From Clostridia bacterium (GTDB lineage: Bacteria > Bacillota > Clostridia > Christensenellales > UBA1242): 6,122 nucleotides of DNA. The stretch lies in the NCBI GenBank assembly GCA_017503445.1, contig JAFVTB010000129.1, positions 1 to 6,122 of the forward strand, read 5' to 3'. Positions 1 through 5,725 of this stretch are shown here, one piece after another (position 1 is the first letter of the stretch; the number at the start of each line of letters is the position of its first letter). The notes under the pieces are model-generated. The model ran no database searches. It saw only the letters and a list, made by a program, of their open reading frames with translations, and had not been told where the DNA came from. Made by a program: the position numbers and the translations under genes.

Positions 1-1
1 C

Positions 2-577
2 CCATTTGGGCAAAAAGTGGCAATTGTGGGGGCATATGGCAATGGCAAAAGTGCATTTGCAGACCTTTTATTGGGGCTTAATCGCCCACAAAGTGGAAGT
101 TTGAAATTTGGCGGCACGGAAGTGGTGGATATTAAAAAATCAAGTTTGCCAAACCTGATTGCTTTTGCAGGCGACGACGCGCAAATTTTTGGCGCAACCG
201 TGTTTGAAAATGTGCAGTTTGCCAAACCAAGTGCAGGTGCGCGTGAGGTGGTTTTGGCGGCAAAAAATGCGGGGCTTTTGGAAGTGGTGGACGCTTTGCC
301 AAACGGCATCCACACCCGCCTTGCCCCTGAAAGCACAAGTGAAACCATAAAACAATTGATTGCCTTTGCACGGGTGATTTTGAAAAATCCACCTGTTATT
401 GTGTTTGATGAATTCACGCGTGACCTTGCGCCACAAATGCAAAAAAAATTTTTTGCAAACTTGAAAAAATTTGCAAAAAACAAAACGATGATATATATTT
501 GCCAAAAAGCGCCAAAAGAACTGCATTTTCACCAAACAATTTGCTTTCAAAAAAACACAAAAATCAAAGCGGGATAG
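2..577 (+). CDS. ABC transporter ATP-binding domain, exporter type, 3' part only, degenerate motifs
   Basis: This is the last 191 residues of a protein whose start lies left of the window. The frame is open from base 2, and the GTG at 17 is an internal Val codon, because the preceding residues (GQK before VAIVG) already belong to the ABC fold. The Walker A motif GAYGNGKS is at local residues 10-17 and Walker B VIVFDE at 132-137, with the catalytic Glu present. The segment FGATVFENV (63-71) and the phrase LPNGIHTR (99-106) are typical of MsbA/LmrA-like exporter nucleotide-binding domains, so a membrane domain probably lies upstream. Three other motifs are abnormal. The Q-loop glutamine position is Asp58/59, the LSGGQ signature reads TSETI (112-116), and the switch histidine is Gln168. 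This suggests the degenerate half of a heterodimeric exporter or a protein losing activity. The substrate cannot be inferred. Family assignment is firm; function is not. Confidence 0.88.
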   Translation, partial: PFGQKVAIVGAYGNGKSAFADLLLGLNRPQSGSLKFGGTEVVDIKKSSLPNLIAFAGDDAQIFGATVFENVQFAKPSAGAREVVLAAKNAGLLEVVDALPNGIHTRLAPESTSETIKQLIAFARVILKNPPVIVFDEFTRDLAPQMQKKFFANLKKFAKNKTMIYICQKAPKELHFHQTICFQKNTKIKAG

Positions 578-593
578 CCATATCCCCTTTTTT
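566..593 (+). terminator. Intrinsic terminator of the ABC gene, overlapping its stop codon
   Basis: The stem GGGATA (571-576) pairs with TATCCC (581-586) around a 4-base loop. It extends as AAAG (566-569) with CTTT (587-590), with C570 bulged. The T run 588-593 follows and another T run lies at 600-606. The stop codon 575-577 lies within the hairpin. Confidence 0.75.
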
Positions 594-615
594 ATTAGGT
601 TTTTTTGCCAAACAC

Positions 616-644
616 TTGCATTTTGGGGTGAAAATGGGTACACT
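616..644 (+). promoter_or_regulatory. Weak candidate sigma-A promoter for secA
   Basis: TTGCAT (616-621) and TACACT (639-644) are separated by 17 bases. They match the -35/-10 consensus at 3/6 and 4/6. This is the best pair in the roughly 85-base gap between the upstream terminator and the secA ribosome binding site. An alternative -10 is TATATT at 648-653, but it lacks a well-spaced -35. A promoter is expected here because a terminator precedes it, but the exact boxes are uncertain. Confidence 0.3.
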
Positions 645-663
645 TACTATATTATTTTTTTAT

Positions 664-669
664 AGGAGA
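664..669 (+). promoter_or_regulatory. Ribosome binding site of secA, deciding a GTG start
   Basis: AGGAGA lies 8 bases before the GTG at 678. It supports GTG as the initiation codon; the resulting N-terminus MGIFTS fits the usual start of SecA proteins. Confidence 0.85.
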
Positions 670-677
670 TTATTTAA

Positions 678-3380
678 GTGGGAATTTTTACATCAGCAAA
701 CAATATTGCCTTAAAGAAACTGCGCAAGATTGCAGACCAAGTTATCGCGCTTGAACCAAAATATGCACCTATGGACGATGCAACACTTCAAGACCAAACA
801 AATGTTCTTAAGGGGCGATTGAATAACGGCGAAACGCTTGACCAAATTTTGCCCGATGCCTTTGCGGTTTGCCGCGAAGCCGCGTGGCGCGTTTTGAAAA
901 TGAAGCATTTTTACAGCCAAATTTTGGGCGGCATCACACTTCACCAAGGCCGCATTGCCGAAATGGCAACCGGTGAAGGAAAAACCCTTGTGGCAACCTT
1001 GCCATCATATCTTAATGCCCTGACAGGCAAAGGTGTGCATGTGGTGACGGTGAACGAATATCTTTCACGCCGCGACAGTGAATGGATGGGCAAAGTGCAT
1101 AAATTTTTGGGGCTTTCTGTGGGATATGTTTATGGCGCGATGGATTTTTACGCCCGCAAAAAAGCGTATGCATGCGATATCACCTATGCAACCAATAACG
1201 AACTTGGCTTTGATTATCTTCGCGACAACATGGCCCGCGCGCCAGAACAACGCGTGCAACGCGGCCACAACTTTGCCATTGTGGACGAAGTGGACAACAT
1301 CTTGATTGACGAAGCGCGTATGCCACTGATTATCAGCGGCGCGGGAATGAAATCAAGTGAGATGTATCACGCAGCACAACGCTTTGTGATTGGGCTTAAA
1401 GACGAAGAAGATTATCACATCGAACTGAAAGAAAAACGCATTCACCTCACCGAAGAAGGCACCACAAAGGCAGAACGCTTTTTCAAAGTGGACAACCTTG
1501 CCGATATTGAATGCACGGAACTTAACCACCACATCATGAACGCGCTTCAAGCAAACTATATTATGAAACGCGATGAAAACTATATCGTTAAAGATGATGA
1601 AATTTTGATTGTTGATGAATTCACTGGCCGCCTTATGGTTGGCCGCAGGTTCAGCGAAGGGCTTCACCAAGCCATTGAAGCCAAAGAAGGCGTGAAAATT
1701 CAAAACGAAAACAAAACCTTGGCAACAATCACATTCCAAAACTATTTCCGTCTTTATAAAAAACTCAGCGGTATGACCGGAACAGCCAAAACCGAAGAAG
1801 CCGAATTTAACGGCATTTATAAGCTTGACGTTGTGACAATCCCAACCAACCGCCCAAACATCCGCATTGATGAACCAGACATTGTATACACCACAATGGA
1901 TGCAAAATTCAAAGCCGTGGCAGAAGAAGTGGCAGAAGTGCATGCCACAGGCCGCCCAATCCTTATTGGCACAGTCAGCATTGAAAAAAGTGAACTTTTG
2001 TCAACATATCTTCGCCGCAAAAACATTGAACACACCGTTTTGAATGCCAAAAACCACGAACAGGAAAGTGAAATCATTGCCCAAGCCGGCAAGAAAGGCA
2101 AAGTGACCATTGCAACAAACATGGCCGGCCGTGGAACCGATATTTTGCTTGGGGGCAATGCCGAGGCGCTGACAAAATCACGCATGCGTCGCGAAAACTT
2201 CAGCGATGAAGACATCGACATCGCCACAAGCTTTATTGCCCAAAACCTGACGCCAGAGCAACAACTTGCCAAAGACACATATCAAAAATATTATGCCGAA
2301 TATAAGGCGCAAACGGATAAAGAACGCGCCGAAGTGGTGGCACTTGGGGGCTTGCACACCGTTGGCACAGAACGCCACGAAAGCCGCCGCATTGACAACC
2401 AGCTGCGCGGCCGTGCAGCGCGCCAAGGTGACCCTGGTTCAAGCGTGTTCTTCATATCTTTGGAAGATGACCTTATGCGCAGATTTGGTGGCGAGTGGCT
2501 TCAAAAAGTGGCATCATTCCTTAAGGTTGATGATGACACACCACTGCAAATGCGCATGCTTTCAAAACAAATTGAAAAAGCACAAAAACGCATCGAAAAC
2601 CAAAACTATGCACAGCGTAAAACCCTTATCCAATTTGATGATGTGATCAACAAACAGCGCGAACTTATTTATGCCGAACGCAACAAAATTATTGATGGCG
2701 AAGATGTGGATAAGCAAATCACACTTATGTTCCCAGACCAAGTGACCAATATTGTTCAAAGATATATCGACTATAACAAGCCAAGTTTTGAATGGGATTT
2801 GGCGGCACTTAACACAGGGCTTGAAGACAAGCTTTTGCCAAAAGGCACAAACCTTGTAACGCCAGAATTTGTTGATGACTGCGAACCAGAAGAACTGATT
2901 GAAAAAATTGTTAAGGTGCTGAATGCCCGCCTTGATGACCGCCGCGCGCAATTTGAAATCAGGGGCTTTAACTTTGCAGATTTTGAGCGCCGTATCCTTA
3001 TCAATAATGTTGACCAAAAATGGATGGATCATATCGACCAAATGTCTATTATGAAAAACGAAATCATTTTGCGCCAATATGGTCAGCAGGACCCTGTTGT
3101 GGCATACAAAAATGAAGGGTTTGAATTGTTTGACAATATGATCAACGAAATCCAAGAAGACACCTGTATGCACGCGCTTAATGCAAACATTGGCGTGAAT
3201 GTGCATCAAACCCAGCAGCCGATTTTCAGGCCAATCAATGTGGTTGAAAGTGGCACCACAAGCGGTGGCACAGGCGAAAAAAGCCAAGCCAAGGCCGAAA
3301 ACACCGTTGGACGCAATGACCTTTGCCCTTGCGGAAGCGGAAAGAAATATAAAAACTGCTGCGGCGCAAACCAGGAATAA
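678..3380 (+). CDS. secA: Preprotein translocase ATPase SecA
   Basis: SecA is the cytoplasmic motor ATPase that pushes unfolded secretory proteins through the SecYEG channel. The 900-residue product is full length for housekeeping SecA (SecA1). In order: N-terminal region (1-90); NBD1 with Walker A ATGEGKT (97-103) and the DEVD box (203-206, followed by NILIDEAR); preprotein cross-linking domain (about 222-365); SGMTGTA (364-370); NBD2 with TNMAGRGTDI (480-489) and the arginine-finger motif GTERHESRRIDNQLRGRAARQ (563-583); helical scaffold and wing region (about 610-835) with KWMDH (781-785) and YGQQDP (801-806). The C-terminal SEC-C zinc motif is C883-x-C885-x8-C894-C895, which binds SecB or ribosomes in other bacteria. 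Small oddities are RGRAARQGD where RGR(S/A)GRQGD is usual, and MKNEIILR where LR(E/Q)GIGLR is common. It begins with GTG behind a good Shine-Dalgarno and is bounded by terminators on both sides, so it is probably transcribed alone. Identification is essentially certain. Confidence 0.99.
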   Translation: MGIFTSANNIALKKLRKIADQVIALEPKYAPMDDATLQDQTNVLKGRLNNGETLDQILPDAFAVCREAAWRVLKMKHFYSQILGGITLHQGRIAEMATGEGKTLVATLPSYLNALTGKGVHVVTVNEYLSRRDSEWMGKVHKFLGLSVGYVYGAMDFYARKKAYACDITYATNNELGFDYLRDNMARAPEQRVQRGHNFAIVDEVDNILIDEARMPLIISGAGMKSSEMYHAAQRFVIGLKDEEDYHIELKEKRIHLTEEGTTKAERFFKVDNLADIECTELNHHIMNALQANYIMKRDENYIVKDDEILIVDEFTGRLMVGRRFSEGLHQAIEAKEGVKIQNENKTLATITFQNYFRLYKKLSGMTGTAKTEEAEFNGIYKLDVVTIPTNRPNIRIDEPDIVYTTMDAKFKAVAEEVAEVHATGRPILIGTVSIEKSELLSTYLRRKNIEHTVLNAKNHEQESEIIAQAGKKGKVTIATNMAGRGTDILLGGNAEALTKSRMRRENFSDEDIDIATSFIAQNLTPEQQLAKDTYQKYYAEYKAQTDKERAEVVALGGLHTVGTERHESRRIDNQLRGRAARQGDPGSSVFFISLEDDLMRRFGGEWLQKVASFLKVDDDTPLQMRMLSKQIEKAQKRIENQNYAQRKTLIQFDDVINKQRELIYAERNKIIDGEDVDKQITLMFPDQVTNIVQRYIDYNKPSFEWDLAALNTGLEDKLLPKGTNLVTPEFVDDCEPEELIEKIVKVLNARLDDRRAQFEIRGFNFADFERRILINNVDQKWMDHIDQMSIMKNEIILRQYGQQDPVVAYKNEGFELFDNMINEIQEDTCMHALNANIGVNVHQTQQPIFRPINVVESGTTSGGTGEKSQAKAENTVGRNDLCPCGSGKKYKNCCGANQE

Positions 3381-3388
3381 AAAAAACT

Positions 3389-3412
3389 TATCCCAATATG
3401 GGATATTTTTTA
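3389..3412 (+). terminator. Intrinsic terminator of secA
   Basis: It begins 8 bases after the secA stop codon. TATCCC (3389-3394) pairs with GGGATA (3400-3405) around the 5-base loop AATAT, followed by TTTTTT (3406-3411). The stem is the same six base pairs as in the terminator after the ABC gene, in reverse order. Confidence 0.85.
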
Positions 3413-3416
3413 TTGG

Positions 3417-3515
3417 GGTGGGCGAATTGGAAGTTTTGGCAAAGCCAAAACTTGCGCTTTGGGTAATCACCCAAAGCGCGCGCGGGCTTTCCTGCCGGCG
3501 CCCAATTCGCCCACC
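3417..3515. repeat. 99-nt nested palindrome predicted to fold as a four-way cloverleaf
   Basis: An outer perfect 14-bp inverted repeat (3417-3430 with 3502-3515) encloses three hairpins that abut one another and the outer stem without a single unpaired junction base. Arm 1 is 3431-3453, a 10-bp perfect stem with loop AAA. Arm 2 is 3454-3479, an 11-bp perfect stem with loop AATC. Arm 3 is 3480-3501, with 4+3 bp around one G-G mismatch and a 6-base loop. No coding frame, tRNA features or known riboswitch core is apparent. It could be a cruciform-forming mobile palindromic unit (REP/MITE-like), a structured RNA, or a processing or termination element. The structure is read directly from the sequence; its role is unknown. 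Because it is palindromic, the strand is undetermined. Confidence 0.85.
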
Positions 3516-3533
3516 TTATCACCCCATAAAAAT

Positions 3534-3563
3534 TTGACTTTAAATTCAAAAAAGTGATAAAAT
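3534..3563 (+). promoter_or_regulatory. Strong sigma-A extended -10 promoter, probably giving a leaderless mRNA
   Basis: TTGACT (3534-3539, 5/6 to consensus) is followed after 18 bases by TAAAAT (3558-3563, 5/6), preceded by the extended -10 TG at 3555-3556. Initiation 6-8 bases downstream would fall at about 3569-3571, on the ATG of the next gene at 3570. There is no Shine-Dalgarno in between. Confidence 0.75.
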
Positions 3564-3569
3564 AACCTT

Positions 3570-4241
3570 ATGGAAAAGAAAAAACTTTTGGCCATTGTTG
3601 CGGGCGCCGCCGCGGTGGCAATTGTGATTGCCCTAATCGTCATCTTCACAATCGGGGGCAACAGCGCACGCCTTGAACAACCAACGGGGCTTGCCGTTGT
3701 GGAAACGGGCGGCAAAAAACTTGTGTGCGTTGACACTTTGGAAGATGCCACGCAATATCGATTCACCATCACCCCAAAAAATGAAACAAGCGGCCAAGTG
3801 GCTTGCCTTGACACACATCAGTTTGATGCATCTTCATATCTTCAAAAACCGGGCGAATACACAATTTCTTGCCAATATGTTGGCAAGGAAGAATTTAATA
3901 TCAGCCCTGCCCAAGAAATCACATATCTTTCAAAACACCAAGTGGCTTTGCCAACGGTGAATCTTAACGATAATATTGTCCATGTTCAACTTTTTGATTA
4001 TTTTTATGAAGCAGTTGACTTGACCGTGACACTTCACTTCACCATTGGAAAAACCGCAGTTTCAAGCACAAACTTCACCATTCAAAATTGTGATAATCGC
4101 GGAATCTTGATGGGATATTTTGACCTTAACAACATCTTTACCACAGCCGGCACATACAGTTTGTGTGTGCAAATCACAACCAACAATGTCCTTTATCTGC
4201 CAAGTGACTTCACCCCACAAATCACCCACACTTTTGCATAA
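3570..4241 (+). CDS. Membrane-anchored protein with beta-rich extracellular domains, function unknown
   Basis: The 223-residue product has a short basic N-terminus (MEKKK) and one long hydrophobic, alanine-rich span at about residues 6-28. No clear signal peptidase or lipobox cysteine is seen, so it is probably a signal anchor with the rest outside. Residues 36-118 resemble the fibronectin-III/Ig-like sandwiches common in Firmicute surface proteins: LEQPTGLAV, then LEDATQYRFTI, then SSYLQKPGEYTISC. Residues 121-223 look like a second beta-sandwich ending in TTAGTYSLCVQI and a Phe-rich tail. This domain reading is by eye and not a family match. Cysteines are at 53, 79, 101, 174 and 199. The ATG is chosen because it begins the basic-plus-hydrophobic anchor and the promoter sits directly in front. 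No Shine-Dalgarno is present, so translation is likely leaderless. No terminator is visible before the next gene 41 bases on. Confidence 0.85.
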   Translation: MEKKKLLAIVAGAAAVAIVIALIVIFTIGGNSARLEQPTGLAVVETGGKKLVCVDTLEDATQYRFTITPKNETSGQVACLDTHQFDASSYLQKPGEYTISCQYVGKEEFNISPAQEITYLSKHQVALPTVNLNDNIVHVQLFDYFYEAVDLTVTLHFTIGKTAVSSTNFTIQNCDNRGILMGYFDLNNIFTTAGTYSLCVQITTNNVLYLPSDFTPQITHTFA

Positions 4242-4265
4242 ATTTTGACAAGAAATAACATACTA
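4236..4265 (+). promoter_or_regulatory. Sigma-G (forespore) promoter of the germination operon
   Basis: GCATA (4236-4240) and CATACTA (4259-4265) are separated by exactly 18 bases. They match at every position the Bacillus subtilis sigma-G consensus as I recall it (GHATR-18-CATHHTA). Germinant receptor operons are classical sigma-G targets, so sequence and context agree. The -35 overlaps the stop codon of the preceding gene. Transcription would begin near 4271-4272, leaving a leader of about 11 bases that carries the Shine-Dalgarno. Confidence 0.75.
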
Positions 4266-4271
4266 ATCCCA

Positions 4272-4277
4272 AAAGGA
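4272..4277 (+). promoter_or_regulatory. Ribosome binding site of gerA
   Basis: AAAGGA lies 5 bases before the ATG at 4283. An earlier ATG at 4278-4280 is in another frame and is not used. With the predicted sigma-G start near 4271, the site would sit at the extreme 5' end of the mRNA. Confidence 0.65.
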
Positions 4278-4282
4278 ATGGT

Positions 4283-5725
4283 ATGTTTTTTTCTTGCGCT
4301 GAAAACATTGAATTTTTAAAACAAAAATTGCACAACAATTTTGATGTTGTGGATAAATCTTTTACTGCTGCAGGGCAAAAATTTGCCATTTTATATATCA
4401 AATCATTGGTGGACAGCAAACTTCTTACAGACGGCATCTTATCACCCATTCAATCAATCACCACACCAGTTAAAAACCTTGCCGATGTGCAAAACAACGT
4501 TGTGCGCCTTGGGGATATGACAATTGAAAAAAACTTTGAAAAAATTTTGAATGGCATATTAAACGGCAGGGTGGCTTTGTTTTTGGAAGACGAGGCAGCA
4601 GGGCTTTTGATTGACATTCAAACCGTGAAAGCACGATCCCCCGCCGAACCACCAACAAGCGCCGTGATTTACGGCCCAAGAATGGGCTTTACGGAAAGCA
4701 TTGAAGACAACATTTCAATGCTGCGTAAGCGCCTTCCCACCCCCAATTTGGTGGTGCAAAATTTTGAGGTTGGCAAGCACACAAAAACCAAAGTTTTGAT
4801 TTGCCACCTTGACGGCATTGCCAGCAAAAAAACCGTGAACGCCATTTGCAAAAAAATTAAGGGCATAAACATTGATGGGGTTTTGGACAGCAACTACATA
4901 ATGTCTTATTTTCAAGACAAATCAACCATTTTTAAGCGTGCGGGTTTGGCCGAAAAACCCGATATTGTCACCGCCAAAATGTTGGAAGGGCGTGTGGCAA
5001 TTTTGGTGGACGGCAGCCCCATTGCCTTGACACTTCCATTTATGATTTTTGAAGACTTGCAAAACTCCAACGATTACTACACCAATTCAATCTATTCTTC
5101 ATTTTTAAGGTTTGTGCGGCTTTTGGGGCTTTTTGTGGCGGTGATTTTGCCGGGGCTTTATCTGGCGCTGCGGCTTTATCACTTCAAAGTTTTGCCGTTT
5201 CGATTCTTAATCACAATCTCTAATACCACAGAGGGGCTTCCTTTCACCCCATTTGTGGAAATGCTGTTTATTCTGCTTTTGTTTCAAATTTTGTATGAGG
5301 TCAGTTTGCGCCTGCCGCAATATTTGGGGCTGGCCACCAGCATTGTGGGCGCACTGATTTTGGGGCAAACAGGCGTAAGCGCGGGGTTGATTTCCCCACC
5401 CGGAGTGGTGATTATCGCCATGAGCATTATCGCCGTCTATACCGTGACAGACCAAATTGCCCAGTTGACAGTTCTGCGCATACTTTTTTTGATTGTTGGC
5501 GGCACGGTGGGAATGCTGGGCATTGTGGGGCTGGTGCTTTATTTTGTTCTTAAACTTGCCACGCTTGACCAATTTGGCACATCATATCTTGCACCCTATG
5601 CCCCAAGGAAAAAATCTGATCTTAAAGACGGGCTTTTTACAAAACCAATTTATAAAATGACCAATCGTCCACAAAGCATCCGCGGCACAAACAAAACCCG
5701 CCAAAAGCCAAGGGGGAAGAAATGA
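4283..5725 (+). CDS. gerA: Spore germination receptor A subunit, GerA/SpoVAF family
   Basis: GerA-family A subunits sit in the spore inner membrane and, with a B (permease-like) and usually a C (lipoprotein) subunit, sense germinants and trigger ion release. The 480-residue product has normal family length. The N-terminal soluble half carries the family hallmarks GPRMGFTESIEDNI (131-144), MLRKRLPTP (146-154), TKTKVLICHLDGIA (167-180), DGVLDSNYI (198-206) and EGRVAILVDGSPIAL (235-249). The membrane half has hydrophobic segments at about 274-297, 322-340, 350-372, 373-389 and 396-424, with RLPQYLGLATSIVGALILGQ (343-362) typical of the family. The C-terminal tail LAPYAPRKKSDLKD (436-449) is also characteristic, followed by a basic end. 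A sigma-G-type promoter precedes the gene. The stop codon overlaps the start of a GerAB-like gene (ATGA), implying co-translation. SpoVAF is the alternative paralogue, but that gene normally lies in a spoVA operon, which is not seen here. Confidence 0.96.
   Translation: MFFSCAENIEFLKQKLHNNFDVVDKSFTAAGQKFAILYIKSLVDSKLLTDGILSPIQSITTPVKNLADVQNNVVRLGDMTIEKNFEKILNGILNGRVALFLEDEAAGLLIDIQTVKARSPAEPPTSAVIYGPRMGFTESIEDNISMLRKRLPTPNLVVQNFEVGKHTKTKVLICHLDGIASKKTVNAICKKIKGINIDGVLDSNYIMSYFQDKSTIFKRAGLAEKPDIVTAKMLEGRVAILVDGSPIALTLPFMIFEDLQNSNDYYTNSIYSSFLRFVRLLGLFVAVILPGLYLALRLYHFKVLPFRFLITISNTTEGLPFTPFVEMLFILLLFQILYEVSLRLPQYLGLATSIVGALILGQTGVSAGLISPPGVVIIAMSIIAVYTVTDQIAQLTVLRILFLIVGGTVGMLGIVGLVLYFVLKLATLDQFGTSYLAPYAPRKKSDLKDGLFTKPIYKMTNRPQSIRGTNKTRQKPRGKK
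5711..5717 (+). promoter_or_regulatory. Ribosome binding site of the GerAB-like gene, inside the end of gerA
   Basis: AGGGGGA lies 4 bases before the ATG at 5722, within the last codons of gerA. Together with the ATGA stop/start overlap it indicates translational coupling and fixes the start of the next gene. Confidence 0.7.

Noticed and set aside
17..19. GTG as start codon of the ABC protein
   Set aside because: The frame is open to the left edge, and the residues before it (GQK) are the usual ones preceding Walker A, so the gene is truncated by the window.
1353..1943. A 196-codon open frame on the minus strand
   Set aside because: It is antisense to conserved secA sequence and very rich in Phe, Cys and His, with no family features and no ribosome binding site of note.
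2562..3470. A 302-codon open frame on the minus strand
   Set aside because: It lies opposite secA, has a Phe/Cys/His-rich composition typical of a reverse-frame shadow, contains no recognisable domain, and secA is unambiguous.
3417..3515. The cloverleaf as a tRNA or integron attC site
   Set aside because: It has no anticodon-loop or T-loop consensus, no CCA end and no unpaired linker bases, and its stems are too long for a tRNA. It lacks the GTTRRRY/RYYYAAC core sites and the extrahelical bases of attC, and no integrase or cassette is nearby.
3410..3519. TTAT at 3410-3413 and 3516-3519 as a target-site duplication around the cloverleaf
   Set aside because: Four A/T bases are too short to be meaningful, and the left copy is separated from the 14-bp repeat by three bases while the right copy abuts it.
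4245..4267. Sigma-A promoter for gerA using TTGACA at 4245
   Set aside because: No -10 lies at 16-18 bases; the nearest A/T-rich hexamer (4262-4267) is 11 bases away, too close. The sigma-G reading fits every position.
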